64,000 nucleotides of DNA from JBQKLI01 sp012798975 (GCF_052116305.1 NZ_JBQKLI010000014.1:1-64000), one strand, 5' to 3'. Shown: positions 35,185-43,720, numbered from the stretch's first letter. Made by a program: numbers and translations. Notes: generated from the letters alone by a model not told the origin.

Positions 35185-35214
35185 AAAATCCCGCTCTTAT
35201 TTCAGCGGGATTTT
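35185..35214 (-). terminator. Terminator of the RnfB-like ferredoxin gene
   Basis: AAAATCCCGC pairs with GCGGGATTTT across 10 bases, two bases beyond the ferredoxin stop. Confidence 0.85.
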
Positions 35215-35216
35215 CC

Positions 35217-35783
35217 TTATGCATATATAATTCCATTTTCGTCTTTGATCAGTTTTCTTGGACAGACTGTAACGCATTTCCCGCAGACTAGACAAGTATC
35301 ATCATCGATAACTGCATAATTGTCTATCACATGAATCGCATCCGCCGGACAGTTCTTTTCGCACATTCTGCAGGCAATACAGCTTACGTCGCATTCTTTT
35401 CTAGCAAGGGCGCCTTTATCTTGATTCGAACAAAGAGGCATCATTGTTTGATCGGCCATTCGTGTTTTGATTAAATCTCTAGGACAAGCTTTGATACAGA
35501 GCTTGCAGTGGATGCATTTTTCCTCGTCTACTTCGGGTACTCCATTTTCGTTTTTATGTATTGCATCAAATTTGCAGGCCTGAATACAAGATTCAAATCC
35601 CAAACATCCGTAACTGCACTCTAAATTTCCTTCTGGATCGATTTCTAGAGCCTGCTGGCAGTTTAAAACTTCCTCTTCATACTCGTATTTTTTCTTTGCA
35701 TTCTTTCCCCCATTGCAATAAACTGTCGCCACATAGCGCGGAACTTTTACTCTTCTTTTTTTCTTTACAGCTTTCTCAGACAT
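35217..35783 (-). CDS. Soluble RnfB-like polyferredoxin
   Basis: Iron-sulfur electron carrier of 188 residues. Residues about 15-70 resemble the RnfB core (RYVATVYCNGGKNAKKKYEY, SYGCLGFESCIQACKFDAI), followed by three further clusters with CIHCKLCIKACP, CIACRMCEKNCP and CLVCGKCVTVCP. The membrane helix and the first cluster domain of true RnfB are missing and no other rnf genes are near, so it is a soluble relative rather than part of an Rnf complex. AAAGGAGG lies before ATG at 35783; a longer frame to 35822 is unlikely. Its redox partner is not evident. Confidence 0.85.
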   Translation of the reverse strand: MSEKAVKKKRRVKVPRYVATVYCNGGKNAKKKYEYEEEVLNCQQALEIDPEGNLECSYGCLGFESCIQACKFDAIHKNENGVPEVDEEKCIHCKLCIKACPRDLIKTRMADQTMMPLCSNQDKGALARKECDVSCIACRMCEKNCPADAIHVIDNYAVIDDDTCLVCGKCVTVCPRKLIKDENGIIYA

Positions 35784-35845
35784 AATATCCTCCTTTACGT
35801 TATTTATGCATAAGTATAACACATCGATATATTATCGCAAAAATA

Positions 35846-35875
35846 AAGAATCTTGGATTATAATCCAAGATTCTT
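35846..35875. terminator. Perfect palindrome after the rhodanese gene
   Basis: A 15-pair stem without loop bases (AAGAATCTTGGATTA and its complement) starts at the rhodanese stop codon and is followed on the minus strand by TATTTTTG. Confidence 0.75.
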
Positions 35876-36179
35876 AAAGGTCTGCTTCCGGATACAACGC
35901 CTTAATACCGCCTTCCAAGTTTACTGCATCATACCCCATTTTCCTTAAGTAAACGGTCATCATTGTTGTTCTTTGTCCCGTTCTGCATAGAAGATAATAG
36001 GTTGTATCTTTCTTTAAATATTTTCCCGGCGAACTAAGAAGCTCTCCCATGGGAATCGCCCGTATTCCTTCTAGACTAAATATTTTTATTTCCAATGGTC
36101 TTCTTATATCGATTATTTCTATATCGCTTCTTTTTGGTTCTATTTCTAAAATGGATATTCCTTTATAATATTTTTTCAT
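35874..36179 (-). CDS. Rhodanese-like domain protein
   Basis: Single rhodanese domain of 101 residues, a sulfur-handling or persulfide enzyme. EIIDIRRPLE near residue 22 is the first motif, and the active-site loop YLLCRTGQRTTM puts the catalytic Cys near residue 65. LEGGIKALYP closes the domain. It is expected to be cytoplasmic. It stands between a ferredoxin and YjbQ on the same strand, each with its own spacing, so it is not clearly in an operon. Confidence 0.9.
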   Translation of the reverse strand: MKKYYKGISILEIEPKRSDIEIIDIRRPLEIKIFSLEGIRAIPMGELLSSPGKYLKKDTTYYLLCRTGQRTTMMTVYLRKMGYDAVNLEGGIKALYPEADL

Positions 36180-36248
36180 AACAGCCTCTCTTCTCTATAC
36201 TATAAAATAATACCCCTTATGAAATATTTTTCAATATCAACAGTTACA

Positions 36249-36638
36249 TTAAGTCTGAATATGCACAATCACCTTTCTTCTTCTCGGTCCGTCGAATTCG
36301 CAAAAGTATATTTTCTGCCATGTTCCAAGCTGCAGTCTTCCTCCTGTGATAGGCACCCATACAGATCCGCCGATGACGGATGATTTTATATGGGCAGCAG
36401 AATTTCCTTCTCCATGCTTGAATTCTTTTCGATCTGGAAACGCTTTATCCAAACCTAAAAGCATGTCTTCCTGCACATGGGGGTCTGTTCCTTCATTGAT
36501 CGTAATGGCCGCTGTAGTATGCGGGCAGTAAATCAAACAGGAGGCTACAGGTTCTCCTTCGTTTCCCACAATTTCTTCTATCGTCTCAGTGATATCGATC
36601 ATTTCATTTTTATGAGAACTTTCAATATTAATAATCAT
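36249..36638 (-). CDS. yjbQ: YjbQ family protein (UPF0047)
   Basis: A 129-residue single-domain protein of the YjbQ/UPF0047 family. CPHTTAAITINEG, HGEGNSAAHIKSSVIG and RRRKVIVHIQT are its landmark motifs, with conserved His residues. Members have weak thiamin-phosphate synthase activity, but the physiological role is not settled. A monocistronic unit is likely. Confidence 0.93.
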   Translation of the reverse strand: MIINIESSHKNEMIDITETIEEIVGNEGEPVASCLIYCPHTTAAITINEGTDPHVQEDMLLGLDKAFPDRKEFKHGEGNSAAHIKSSVIGGSVWVPITGGRLQLGTWQKIYFCEFDGPRRRKVIVHIQT

Positions 36639-36789
36639 TGGATTCCTTTCTATAATCTGTATGTAAGTTTTAAGCCCTTGTTTATACTTGTATATATACC
36701 CATAATTTTGCCATTTTTCAAATCTTATTGTTAACGTGTTGCAAAATAATATATCTTGCTACAGCTTTCCTTCTATGCTTAAATGAATC

Positions 36790-36813
36790 TATAATATGTA
36801 TTGATTAATACAT
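36790..36813 (+). promoter_or_regulatory. Candidate -10 and palindrome before the TDT transporter gene
   Basis: TATAAT at 36790-36795 is followed directly by the near-palindrome ATGTATTGATTAATACAT (36796-36813, 8 of 9 pairs), which would cover the start of transcription. No good -35 is seen. Confidence 0.4.
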
Positions 36814-36831
36814 AAACAAAGGAGGCTTATT

Positions 36832-37752
36832 ATGCTTAACAAATTACCCTATCCTATCGCAGGTTTAGCTCTGGGCTTTGCTGCTCTAGGAAACTTGTTG
36901 GGTTCTTATTCTCAAGAATTGCGTTTTGTCTTAGGTGCTGTTGCTCTTATTATTGCACTGGCTATTCTTGCGAAAATTATCAAGGATCCGAAATCCTTTA
37001 AAGAGGGATTGAACCATCCGCTGATCTCAAGTTCTATGGCTACCTTTCCGATGGCCTTTATCCTATTAGCCGGCTATATTCGTCCAATGCTCCCTACTAT
37101 TGCATTCATAGTGTGGTGTGCGGCTATTGTATTTTATATCGGACTTATTATTGTCTTTACGAAGAATTTCATCTTAAACTTTAATATAAAAAAAGTTTTC
37201 GCTACTTATTTTGTATTATATGTAGGAATCGTAGTAACCTCTTTAACTTCAAAAGCTATGGGATTCCCGATTGTTGGAATTATCGCTTTCTGGTTTGGAC
37301 TACTAGCTTATATCGCACTGTTAATACCGGTATTTAAAAGACTGCATGTTGTAAAAGAAATTCCAGATGTTGCAAAACCATCTGTAGGTATCGTAGCAGC
37401 TCCAGCAAGCCTTTTATTGGCAGGCTATCTGACAGCCTTCGATGTAAAAAATCCTACCATTGTAATTATAATGCTTATTATAGCTCAGCTGATGATGCTT
37501 TATGTATTAGTGCAGATGCCGAAGTTTTTGACAGGACCTTTTTTCCCTGCTTATTCTTCCTTCACATTCCCCTTTGTTATTTCAGCGATCGCTTTAAAAC
37601 AAAGTGTAGGATACTTTAACGAAGCTCTTGGATTCCAGCACAGTATATTGCCTATACTTGTACTTATCGAAACCATTATCGCAGCCTTTATGGTTTTCTA
37701 CGTGGCAATCCGTTATATAAAAGTACTTTTTATCGCAGATAAAAATAGTTAA
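36832..37752 (+). CDS. TDT-family (TehA/SLAC1-like) transporter
   Basis: Membrane protein of 306 residues with about ten hydrophobic helices, fitting the tellurite-resistance/dicarboxylate transporter family. The opening LPYPIAGLALGFAALGNLLG, a PMAFILLAGY segment near residue 75, and SYSSFTFPFVISAIAL-like sequence near 245 (here PAYSSFTFPFVISA) are typical. Family members carry C4-dicarboxylates, sulfite or act as anion channels; the substrate is open. GGAGG precedes the ATG. Confidence 0.85.
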   Translation: MLNKLPYPIAGLALGFAALGNLLGSYSQELRFVLGAVALIIALAILAKIIKDPKSFKEGLNHPLISSSMATFPMAFILLAGYIRPMLPTIAFIVWCAAIVFYIGLIIVFTKNFILNFNIKKVFATYFVLYVGIVVTSLTSKAMGFPIVGIIAFWFGLLAYIALLIPVFKRLHVVKEIPDVAKPSVGIVAAPASLLLAGYLTAFDVKNPTIVIIMLIIAQLMMLYVLVQMPKFLTGPFFPAYSSFTFPFVISAIALKQSVGYFNEALGFQHSILPILVLIETIIAAFMVFYVAIRYIKVLFIADKNS

Positions 37753-37922
37753 ATTATTGTACTAGAAATATTTGAATTTCTTTTACATATTTTGTTTTTC
37801 TCTCTTAGAGGAACCTGAATAGATGTGTTCAGGTTCTTCTTTTTTTCTTCAAGCTTTATACATAATAATGGGGTATGATAAGGATAGACAACACTATACT
37901 TATGAAATAAAAGGATGATTTT

Positions 37923-38867
37923 ATGTTTCGCATAGCACAAACGAAAAAACTATTTGGACGGCGCATTATCAAGTCTTCTCTTGCCGTAGCCTTGTCGATT
38001 ATGATTTCACAATCCGTCGGTTTGAGATCGCCTCTGCTGTCGGGAATAGCGGCTTTTATTACCATAACTCATTCTATTTCCAGCTCTTATAAAGCGGCAT
38101 TTAACCGGGTGTTTGGAACACTTTTAGGGGGGCTTTTGGGAGGATTGTTTCAGTTTCTGGGTTTTACAAATGGATTCGCCATTGGTTTCGCCCTTTTTCT
38201 CTTAATCAATGTTTTTATCCGCTTGAAGTGGCAGGATTCTATAGTCACTGCTGGTATCGTAACGATGTCGGTTATGCTTTTCAATCCTGTCGGCGAAGAT
38301 ATTACTCCGATGATGTTTACACTTCACACAGTCCTTGATAATTTCGTCGGGGTTATCGTAGGTTTTTTGGTAAATTACTATTTTCTTCCGCCGGATCAGG
38401 AACGTTTCCTTGTGAAGCATTATAGTTTAGTCTTGCAAACCTTCCGTGAAAAAGTGCTGGATCTTTTGGAACACAATCATGAAATCCAGCTTTCTCCTAT
38501 TGTAAAGGAGCTTAACGCGATCACTCTAGAAACTTTAAATGTTGAAAAAGAAACTCAGTTTCTCCATAAAGATATTACACTCGCTGAAATATGGGAAGTC
38601 AATACACAGTTTTATAGAGCCTTCAGTCTGCTTACACAAATCACCCAAAGAGAGCGGCTGGTTCCTCTATCGGATAAAAACAAAAAAGATCTAGAGATTC
38701 TTTTAGGAAGAGAGATTCATCCTCTTATCGGGGAGCCTCATAAAGAATATGAAGTGATCTATAATTATCATGTAGAAAGTTTTATCAAAACTTTAAGAGT
38801 TATTACCGAAGAGATTTCCGACCTGTCTTATCGTATCGAAAAACAAAACAAAAAACCGCAGTCTTAA
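37923..38867 (+). CDS. Aromatic acid exporter family protein (ArAE_1)
   Basis: A 314-residue protein: an N-terminal membrane part with about five or six helices (to about 150) and a C-terminal helical cytoplasmic domain. RIIKSSLAVALSIMISQSVGL, ITHSISSSYKAAFNRVFGTLLGGLLG and the short loop FLPPDQERF are recognisable. The related proteins are thought to export aromatic carboxylic acids; direct evidence is slight for this branch. An AAAAGGATG site precedes the ATG. The stop codon lies within the left arm of the terminator. Confidence 0.85.
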   Translation: MFRIAQTKKLFGRRIIKSSLAVALSIMISQSVGLRSPLLSGIAAFITITHSISSSYKAAFNRVFGTLLGGLLGGLFQFLGFTNGFAIGFALFLLINVFIRLKWQDSIVTAGIVTMSVMLFNPVGEDITPMMFTLHTVLDNFVGVIVGFLVNYYFLPPDQERFLVKHYSLVLQTFREKVLDLLEHNHEIQLSPIVKELNAITLETLNVEKETQFLHKDITLAEIWEVNTQFYRAFSLLTQITQRERLVPLSDKNKKDLEILLGREIHPLIGEPHKEYEVIYNYHVESFIKTLRVITEEISDLSYRIEKQNKKPQS

Positions 38868-38881
38868 GACTGCGGTTTTTT
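38851..38881. terminator. Bidirectional terminator overlapping the ArAE stop codon
   Basis: A perfect 15-pair palindrome (AAAAACCGCAGTCTT and complement) with T-runs on both sides. The last codons and stop of the exporter gene are inside its left arm. Confidence 0.9.
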
Positions 38882-38902
38882 GCTTTCTAGGAGTTTTAGA
38901 AT

Positions 38903-40387
38903 CTATTCATCTTTCTTATATATATTGTTATCGTACTGCTTTTCTTCAAGTTCAAGACGTTCTAGTTCTTCTTTTAAAAATTGTCCTTTTTCCCCTTCTC
39001 TTTGGCGTGCTTTTGTTTCGCGAAGAGCTTCTTCTACTACATTCTCTTCTCTTAATCCGCCTCGGTCTTTAATATCGTCTTTTGCTTCAGGGTCAGTGTA
39101 TAGATCTTCATCCGTACTAGTAGAATCGTCTTTTACATATTTTTCACGATATTCTTCTTCGAAGCCGGCATTCGGTATAGCTGTGTTAATCCCTTTGTTC
39201 TCGGGATGATCTTTTTCATAATGTGCATTGGCATTATTTTCTTCTGTGTTTTTATCTGCGTATTTTTCACGATACTTCTCTTCGAAGTTTTCTTCAGCAG
39301 GTTCTTTTTTATTATTTCCCTGTGGAGTATCTTCTTTTACGTAATTCTTTTCGTATTTCTCTTCGAAGTTTTCACCTAGTTCATTCTGCTCGTTTTTTTC
39401 TTTATCTGCTTTTCGGCTATGAGATTGAGAACCGGGAAGATTTACATCCTCCTCATAACCTTCGTTTTGGTCGTTTCTTTTATTTTTTATTTCTGCATGA
39501 GTCTTATTCGTTGTTTTTTCTGAAGAATCTTCTTTAACATAGTTCTTTTCATATTTTTCTTCGAAATCTCCTGCTGGGGAAGCTGCTGCATTCTCATCCC
39601 TGTCTTTGCGTTTATAATCTTCCCCCATGTCTATATCTCCCTTTGTGTAATTTCCATCTCGTCTCTTATCCACACCCTCTACATAAGGTGCAGCTATAAC
39701 TTCAGGATTATCTTTCGGGCCGAAGCTTTTTTTGTTTCTCTCATCATCCGGAACATAATCACCTTCATATTTGTCTTCAAAGTCGCTTTCTAAAGGTCTT
39801 CCCGCTGCCCGAGCTTTTTCTATTTCTATAGAATCTTCCTTTGTCAAAGTTTCATCCTTTTGATATATTTCCCGATATGTTTTCCCGTGGCTCTGGCCTT
39901 TAGCTGGACTTCCTAAATCTCTTCCTTCTTTTTCGTCTCTGTAATCTATCTCTTTTTCTTCTCTTCCCGAGTCAGAACCTGGAAGATTTACATTGTCATT
40001 ATATTCTTCGTCTTGATCCTTTCGAATATGTCTTTCATCGCCGATATCGTTTTCTTCTGCTTTTTCTCTTGCTTCATCTACCTTTTCTTCTATGCTTGCA
40101 TCCGGAGTATAGTTTTCTTGAGCTATTTCCCGGTCTCTTTCTTCATCACTAAAAACCTTTTCTTTCTTGCCAAAAGGTTCAAACTCATCCAACAATCCAT
40201 GAGGGTCCGTATTTTTCGGTTCTTCTTTTACAGCTTTTTCATCTGTCTTTCCTTTTTCTCTTTTCCCAAAAGGTTCAAACTCATCCAACAAGCCTCTATC
40301 CCAATCCGGATCCTTCGCTTTGTTTTCTTTGTCTAGTCTATTTTCATTATTTGTATGATCGAATTCATGATTTGGATTTTTGTTCAT
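38903..40387 (-). CDS. Large, acidic, intrinsically disordered repeat protein
   Basis: I know no family for this 494-residue protein. It is composed almost wholly of Asp, Glu, Lys, Asn and Arg, with no hydrophobic core, signal peptide or membrane segment. Three short motifs recur: GLLDEFEPFGK (twice, near the start), VNLPGS (twice), and about six copies of a FEEKYEKNYVKED-like unit, with variants such as FEDKYEGDYVPDD and FEEKYREKYADKN. The C-terminus is a coiled-coil-like helix (FLKEELERLELEEKQ). AAGGAGGG lies before the ATG at 40387. The repeats look like linear binding motifs on a flexible chain, for example a scaffold, a desiccation-type or a spore/stress protein; this is only inference. 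Confidence 0.8.
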   Translation of the reverse strand: MNKNPNHEFDHTNNENRLDKENKAKDPDWDRGLLDEFEPFGKREKGKTDEKAVKEEPKNTDPHGLLDEFEPFGKKEKVFSDEERDREIAQENYTPDASIEEKVDEAREKAEENDIGDERHIRKDQDEEYNDNVNLPGSDSGREEKEIDYRDEKEGRDLGSPAKGQSHGKTYREIYQKDETLTKEDSIEIEKARAAGRPLESDFEDKYEGDYVPDDERNKKSFGPKDNPEVIAAPYVEGVDKRRDGNYTKGDIDMGEDYKRKDRDENAAASPAGDFEEKYEKNYVKEDSSEKTTNKTHAEIKNKRNDQNEGYEEDVNLPGSQSHSRKADKEKNEQNELGENFEEKYEKNYVKEDTPQGNNKKEPAEENFEEKYREKYADKNTEENNANAHYEKDHPENKGINTAIPNAGFEEEYREKYVKDDSTSTDEDLYTDPEAKDDIKDRGGLREENVVEEALRETKARQREGEKGQFLKEELERLELEEKQYDNNIYKKDE

Positions 40388-40462
40388 AATATTATCCCTC
40401 CTTAGAATCATTTCTACCCATTATTTGTAAATTTATACTTTTTTAAAAAAATATTCGGATAC

Positions 40463-40488
40463 AAAAAAATCGGGTTTCCCCGATTTTT
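40463..40488 (-). terminator. Terminator of the FMN reductase gene
   Basis: AAAAATCGGG and CCCGATTTTT pair across TTTC, with A and T runs on both sides. Confidence 0.85.
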
Positions 40489-40496
40489 CAAATATC

Positions 40497-41045
40497 TTAA
40501 TATCTTTCCACTAAATCTACAAAACGATCTACTACAGATTGTAATAATTCTATCGTTTGAGGATTCGTAACTTCGCCATTTTCCATATATTCTGTAATAT
40601 TTGCCAAATAAGCTTCCGGCTGCTGAACTACAGGCATATCTAAGAATACTAGCGATTGTCTTAAGTGGTGGTTTGCTCCAAATGCTCCATAAGCTCCAGG
40701 AGAAACACCGATTACCAATGCTGGCTTCCCTTCGAATTTACTTTGTCCATAAGGTCTGCTTCCTACGTCGATTGCATTTTTGATCAATGCTGGAACAGAT
40801 CTATTGTATTCTGGAGTTGCGAAGATTACTCCATCTACTTCTTCCAATTCATCTCTTAATGCTTGATATGTCGGATCTACTGTTGTTTCTGTATCTAAAT
40901 CCTCGTTATAGAATTTTAAATTAGAAATATCTAAAATTTTCCCTTCATATCCTTCCGGTAAAAGGTCAATCGCTTTTTTTGCTACACTTTCTGTATATGA
41001 ACCGTTTCTTAAACTACCAACTAGTACACCAATCTTTTTAGTCAT
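40497..41045 (-). CDS. NAD(P)H-dependent FMN reductase family protein
   Basis: Flavodoxin-fold reductase of 182 residues. IGVLVGSLRNGSYTESVAKKA binds the FMN phosphate, FATPEYNRSVPALIKNAIDVGSR holds the PEYN motif near residue 80, and SPGAYGAFGANHHLRQ follows near residue 115. Such enzymes reduce FMN, quinones or azo compounds. It appears to be a single-gene unit. Confidence 0.92.
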   Translation of the reverse strand: MTKKIGVLVGSLRNGSYTESVAKKAIDLLPEGYEGKILDISNLKFYNEDLDTETTVDPTYQALRDELEEVDGVIFATPEYNRSVPALIKNAIDVGSRPYGQSKFEGKPALVIGVSPGAYGAFGANHHLRQSLVFLDMPVVQQPEAYLANITEYMENGEVTNPQTIELLQSVVDRFVDLVERY

Positions 41046-41240
41046 TTGAATTCCTCCGATTTAATTTAATATTTATTACTATATAGTTATATATACCCTA
41101 ATATTTCTTTCTAAACATTTTTTTGTAATTTTTTAATTATTTTTACGTTAAATAATCTTTTCTATAAGGATTTTTTCAATCCTTACCCCCAACCTTCTTC
41201 CTGCAAAAACAAGGATGCTTCTATTTACTGAATTTCCACA

Positions 41241-41276
41241 AAAAAACTGGCCACTCCAGAAAAGATGAGTGTGCCG
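41241..41276 (-). terminator. Terminator of the 142-residue gene
   Basis: On the minus strand GGC(A)CACTC pairs with GAGTGGCC and is followed by AGTTTTTTT. Confidence 0.75.
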
Positions 41277-41281
41277 GAACT

Positions 41282-41710
41282 TTATTTTTCTTCGTCTTCT
41301 TTCGTATACTTTTCATATTCTCTTCTTAAATCGTGGCGCAGCATCCATGCTTCAAGAACTTCCAATAGGGATCCTACGATAATCTCCCCTTCGTCGTTCG
41401 TATATAAAGTTGCAATATTAAACTCTTCTGGAAGTATTTTTCGTTTATCTTCCTCTGTATCCAGTTCATAGAATAAACGCACAGGATTCAGTACAATCCC
41501 TTTGACAACGCCTTCTTCCGTTGCAACGATACGTACCGAAAGGACTTTGTTTGGATCAATTGTAAACTCCTTGTAAGCTTTCAGCTCCTCTTCCATTTCC
41601 TCTGGAAGTCCTTCATATTCGCCATCGTTGATCAATGCGATTAATGAAACTTCTTCTTGATCAAAATCATAGAAGATCTCGTTTATTATATTCAAATTTA
41701 CATCCATCAT
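41282..41710 (-). CDS. Uncharacterised acidic protein of 142 residues
   Basis: No family recognised. A soluble, acidic, mixed alpha/beta protein: an N-terminal helix (INEIFYDFDQEEVSLIALIND), a central beta-rich part (VLSVRIVATEEGVVKGIVLNPV), and a helical end with EVLEAWMLRHDLRREYEK. Two adjacent ATG codons follow AAAGGAGGG; the second gives the better spacing, so the true start may be 41707. Confidence 0.75.
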   Translation of the reverse strand: MMDVNLNIINEIFYDFDQEEVSLIALINDGEYEGLPEEMEEELKAYKEFTIDPNKVLSVRIVATEEGVVKGIVLNPVRLFYELDTEEDKRKILPEEFNIATLYTNDEGEIIVGSLLEVLEAWMLRHDLRREYEKYTKEDEEK

Positions 41711-41846
41711 TATCCCTCCTTTGCGTAATAGGTTTCTATTATACTCATACCTGTTTTGTACACACTTTAAACGAAAATATCAAATTTTCTTGAATAAAAT
41801 GCCGCTTTTCAGTAGGATGAAGTTAAGCAACCATGAGGAGGACAAT

Positions 41847-42986
41847 ATGAAGCAAAAAATAGATCTGAAATCCTGCAGCGATTATAGGGAAGAGAATATT
41901 AAAACAGCAGTTTATACGCTGCTGGACCGGTACTTTTCCTCTTCTGTTTTAGATATCGCTGGAAAAAACATCCTTCTAAAGCCGAATCTTCTTTCTCCCA
42001 ACTCCCCTGAGAAGGCAGTCACAACTCATCCTGAGATTCTTCGCCAATCAGCTCTTTATTTTATTGAAAAAAACTGCTCCGTTATTGTTGCCGACAGCCC
42101 TGCCGGCCCTTTCACTGCACAAAGTCTGGATAAAGTTTATCGGATCTGCAGACTGTCCGATTTAGAAAAGAGAATTCCCCTTCGCTTAAACAGAAACTTA
42201 AAGGGGAGGAAAGTTTCTTATCCGGAAGGAAAAAACTTAAAATCTTTTCACCTTTTAGAAGTTCTTCAAGAAGCCGATTTCATTTTAAATCTTCCAAAAT
42301 TAAAAACCCACAGCCTCACTTATTATACAGGCGCTGTCAAAAACCTGTATGGTCTGATCCCCGGACTTGAAAAAGCATACTATCACTCTAAATACCCCGA
42401 CAAAAGGGAATTCAGCCGAATGCTTGTAGATCTTTGCCAGTATCTCAAGCCGAATCTTTCCCTAATGGATGCCGTTATCGGAATGGAAGGCCCTGGTCCT
42501 TCAGGCGGAACAGCCAAAAAAGTCGGTTTATTAGGCTTATCCGAAAACCCCTATGCCCTCGATTTTCTTTTTAGCGATCTTGTAAGCCTTCCTTACAAAC
42601 AAATTCCAGTCCTTCTAGAAGCAATGGACAGAAATCTTATTCCAAAAAACATCAGCGAATTGGAAATCTCTGGAGAAAATATCGAAGACTTTAAAACAGT
42701 TTTCCAGCCTGCGATTGAGGGCTCTTTTTCCGGCAACCCCATTTACTTTCTTTTACATCGCTTCTCTTTAACAAAAAACCTAGCAAAAAAACTGGAAGAT
42801 AAATGGTCTCCTTGGCCCATTATGAACGATCGATGCATCGGCTGCGAACGATGCAAAGACCTGTGTCCCAGACAGATTATAGACATGGTAGAGGGCAAAG
42901 CCCTGCCGGATTACGAAAAGTGCATCCGCTGCTACTGCTGCCATGAGATCTGCCCTGTGGAAGCCGTAGATTTGAAGAGGAGATAA
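41847..42986 (+). CDS. DUF362 domain protein with C-terminal 2[4Fe-4S] ferredoxin
   Basis: A 379-residue iron-sulfur protein. The DUF362 domain (about 1-300) has NILLKPNLLSP near residue 36, NLPKLKTHSLTYYTGAVKN near 150 and GMEGPGPSGG near 210. The C-terminal ferredoxin has CIGCERCKDLCPRQ and CIRCYCCHEICPVEA, two full clusters. The family is widespread in anaerobes and its substrate is unknown. GAGGAGG lies before ATG at 41847; a frame from 41721 has no such site. Confidence 0.9.
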   Translation: MKQKIDLKSCSDYREENIKTAVYTLLDRYFSSSVLDIAGKNILLKPNLLSPNSPEKAVTTHPEILRQSALYFIEKNCSVIVADSPAGPFTAQSLDKVYRICRLSDLEKRIPLRLNRNLKGRKVSYPEGKNLKSFHLLEVLQEADFILNLPKLKTHSLTYYTGAVKNLYGLIPGLEKAYYHSKYPDKREFSRMLVDLCQYLKPNLSLMDAVIGMEGPGPSGGTAKKVGLLGLSENPYALDFLFSDLVSLPYKQIPVLLEAMDRNLIPKNISELEISGENIEDFKTVFQPAIEGSFSGNPIYFLLHRFSLTKNLAKKLEDKWSPWPIMNDRCIGCERCKDLCPRQIIDMVEGKALPDYEKCIRCYCCHEICPVEAVDLKRR

Positions 42987-42989
42987 AGA

Positions 42990-43340
42990 ACAGGGGCTAG
43001 GAAATAGGGAGAAGGCAGTAGGGCTGGAGAACTTTTTCGCTTTCAGCTCAAAAGTTTTCTTAATCATAAAATGCAAAGCATTTTTCTTTAAGATGTCCCA
43101 AAAGAAACACGCCCTTCGTTTCTACTTCATCTTCACTCTATCACTCTCTGAAGCCCTAGCTCAAATCAGGTATTTTGATTTGATTACAGGTCTCATCCAC
43201 TCATTTCCCAAGAACGGTTTTTTCGTTCTTGGCTAGAAATGATCGGCCACTCTTTCTTTATAAGCTCTTTCCCCTTATTTCCTACTCTCTATCTTTTCCC
43301 CTACTTCCTATCCCCTACTTCCTCATCCCTATCCTTTTCC
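42990..43340. repeat. Intergenic inverted-repeat element, second copy of the dispersed family
   Basis: This 350-base gap holds no gene. A purine-rich left end (GGCTAGGAAATAGGGAG region, 42995-43030) and a pyrimidine-rich right end (CCCCTACTTCCTATCCCC region, 43290-43335) are imperfect complements. After the left arm, GAGAACTTTTTCGC matches the copy at 13.1 kb, and a small hairpin with an AAA loop (AAAATGC-AAA-GCATTTT) follows near 43070, as in the other copy. A perfect 9-pair hairpin CCAAGAACG / CGTTCTTGG is at 43208-43232. Confidence 0.6.
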
Positions 43341-43679
43341 TTAACTTTCTGTTTCGAATTTATGAGAACAGTGGGGGCAGGTTATTTTGATCTTTCCTTT
43401 TCCTCGAGGTACTGCCAGCTTCTTTTGACAATTTGGACAGCCCATAACTTTAGAAGCTAACGCTTTCTCAATAGCAGAGGGATTGAAACCGACGATTACC
43501 TGTTCCCCGATTTTGAATGTAGGCACTCCTTGTGCTCCCAATGCCTGAAGTTCTGCCGAAGCGCCAGGATCTGTCTGTACATTTTTTTCGATAAATTCAT
43601 ACTTTTTCTGTTCTAAAAACTTCTTAGCTGTCTTGCAATGAGGACAGGTTGATGAAGTATATACGATAACTTTTTCCAT
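43341..43679 (-). CDS. Glutaredoxin-like protein fused to a zinc ribbon
   Basis: A 112-residue cytoplasmic redox protein. Residues 1 to about 75 are a glutaredoxin/NrdH-type domain with active site CPHC at about residues 12-15, the GVPTFKI cis-proline loop and VGFNP. Residues about 78-112 are a zinc ribbon with CPNC and CPHC pairs. Adding a metal-binding tail to a short glutaredoxin is uncommon. The gene stands 41 bases before the cupin gene's stop on the same strand, so the two could be co-transcribed. Confidence 0.9.
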   Translation of the reverse strand: MEKVIVYTSSTCPHCKTAKKFLEQKKYEFIEKNVQTDPGASAELQALGAQGVPTFKIGEQVIVGFNPSAIEKALASKVMGCPNCQKKLAVPRGKGKIKITCPHCSHKFETES

Positions 43680-43720
43680 AATAATCCTCCTTTATTTCTC
43701 TTAAATTTCTTAATACCCTT

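Noticed and set aside
36720..36736. A further WalR-type box (TGTTAA-CGTGT-TGCAAA)
   Set aside because: The second half-site has C in place of the third T, and the neighbouring genes are not wall genes.
42780..43076. 98-codon frame opposite the DUF362 gene end
   Set aside because: It lies mostly antisense to the ferredoxin domain and runs into the repeat element; no ribosome binding site.
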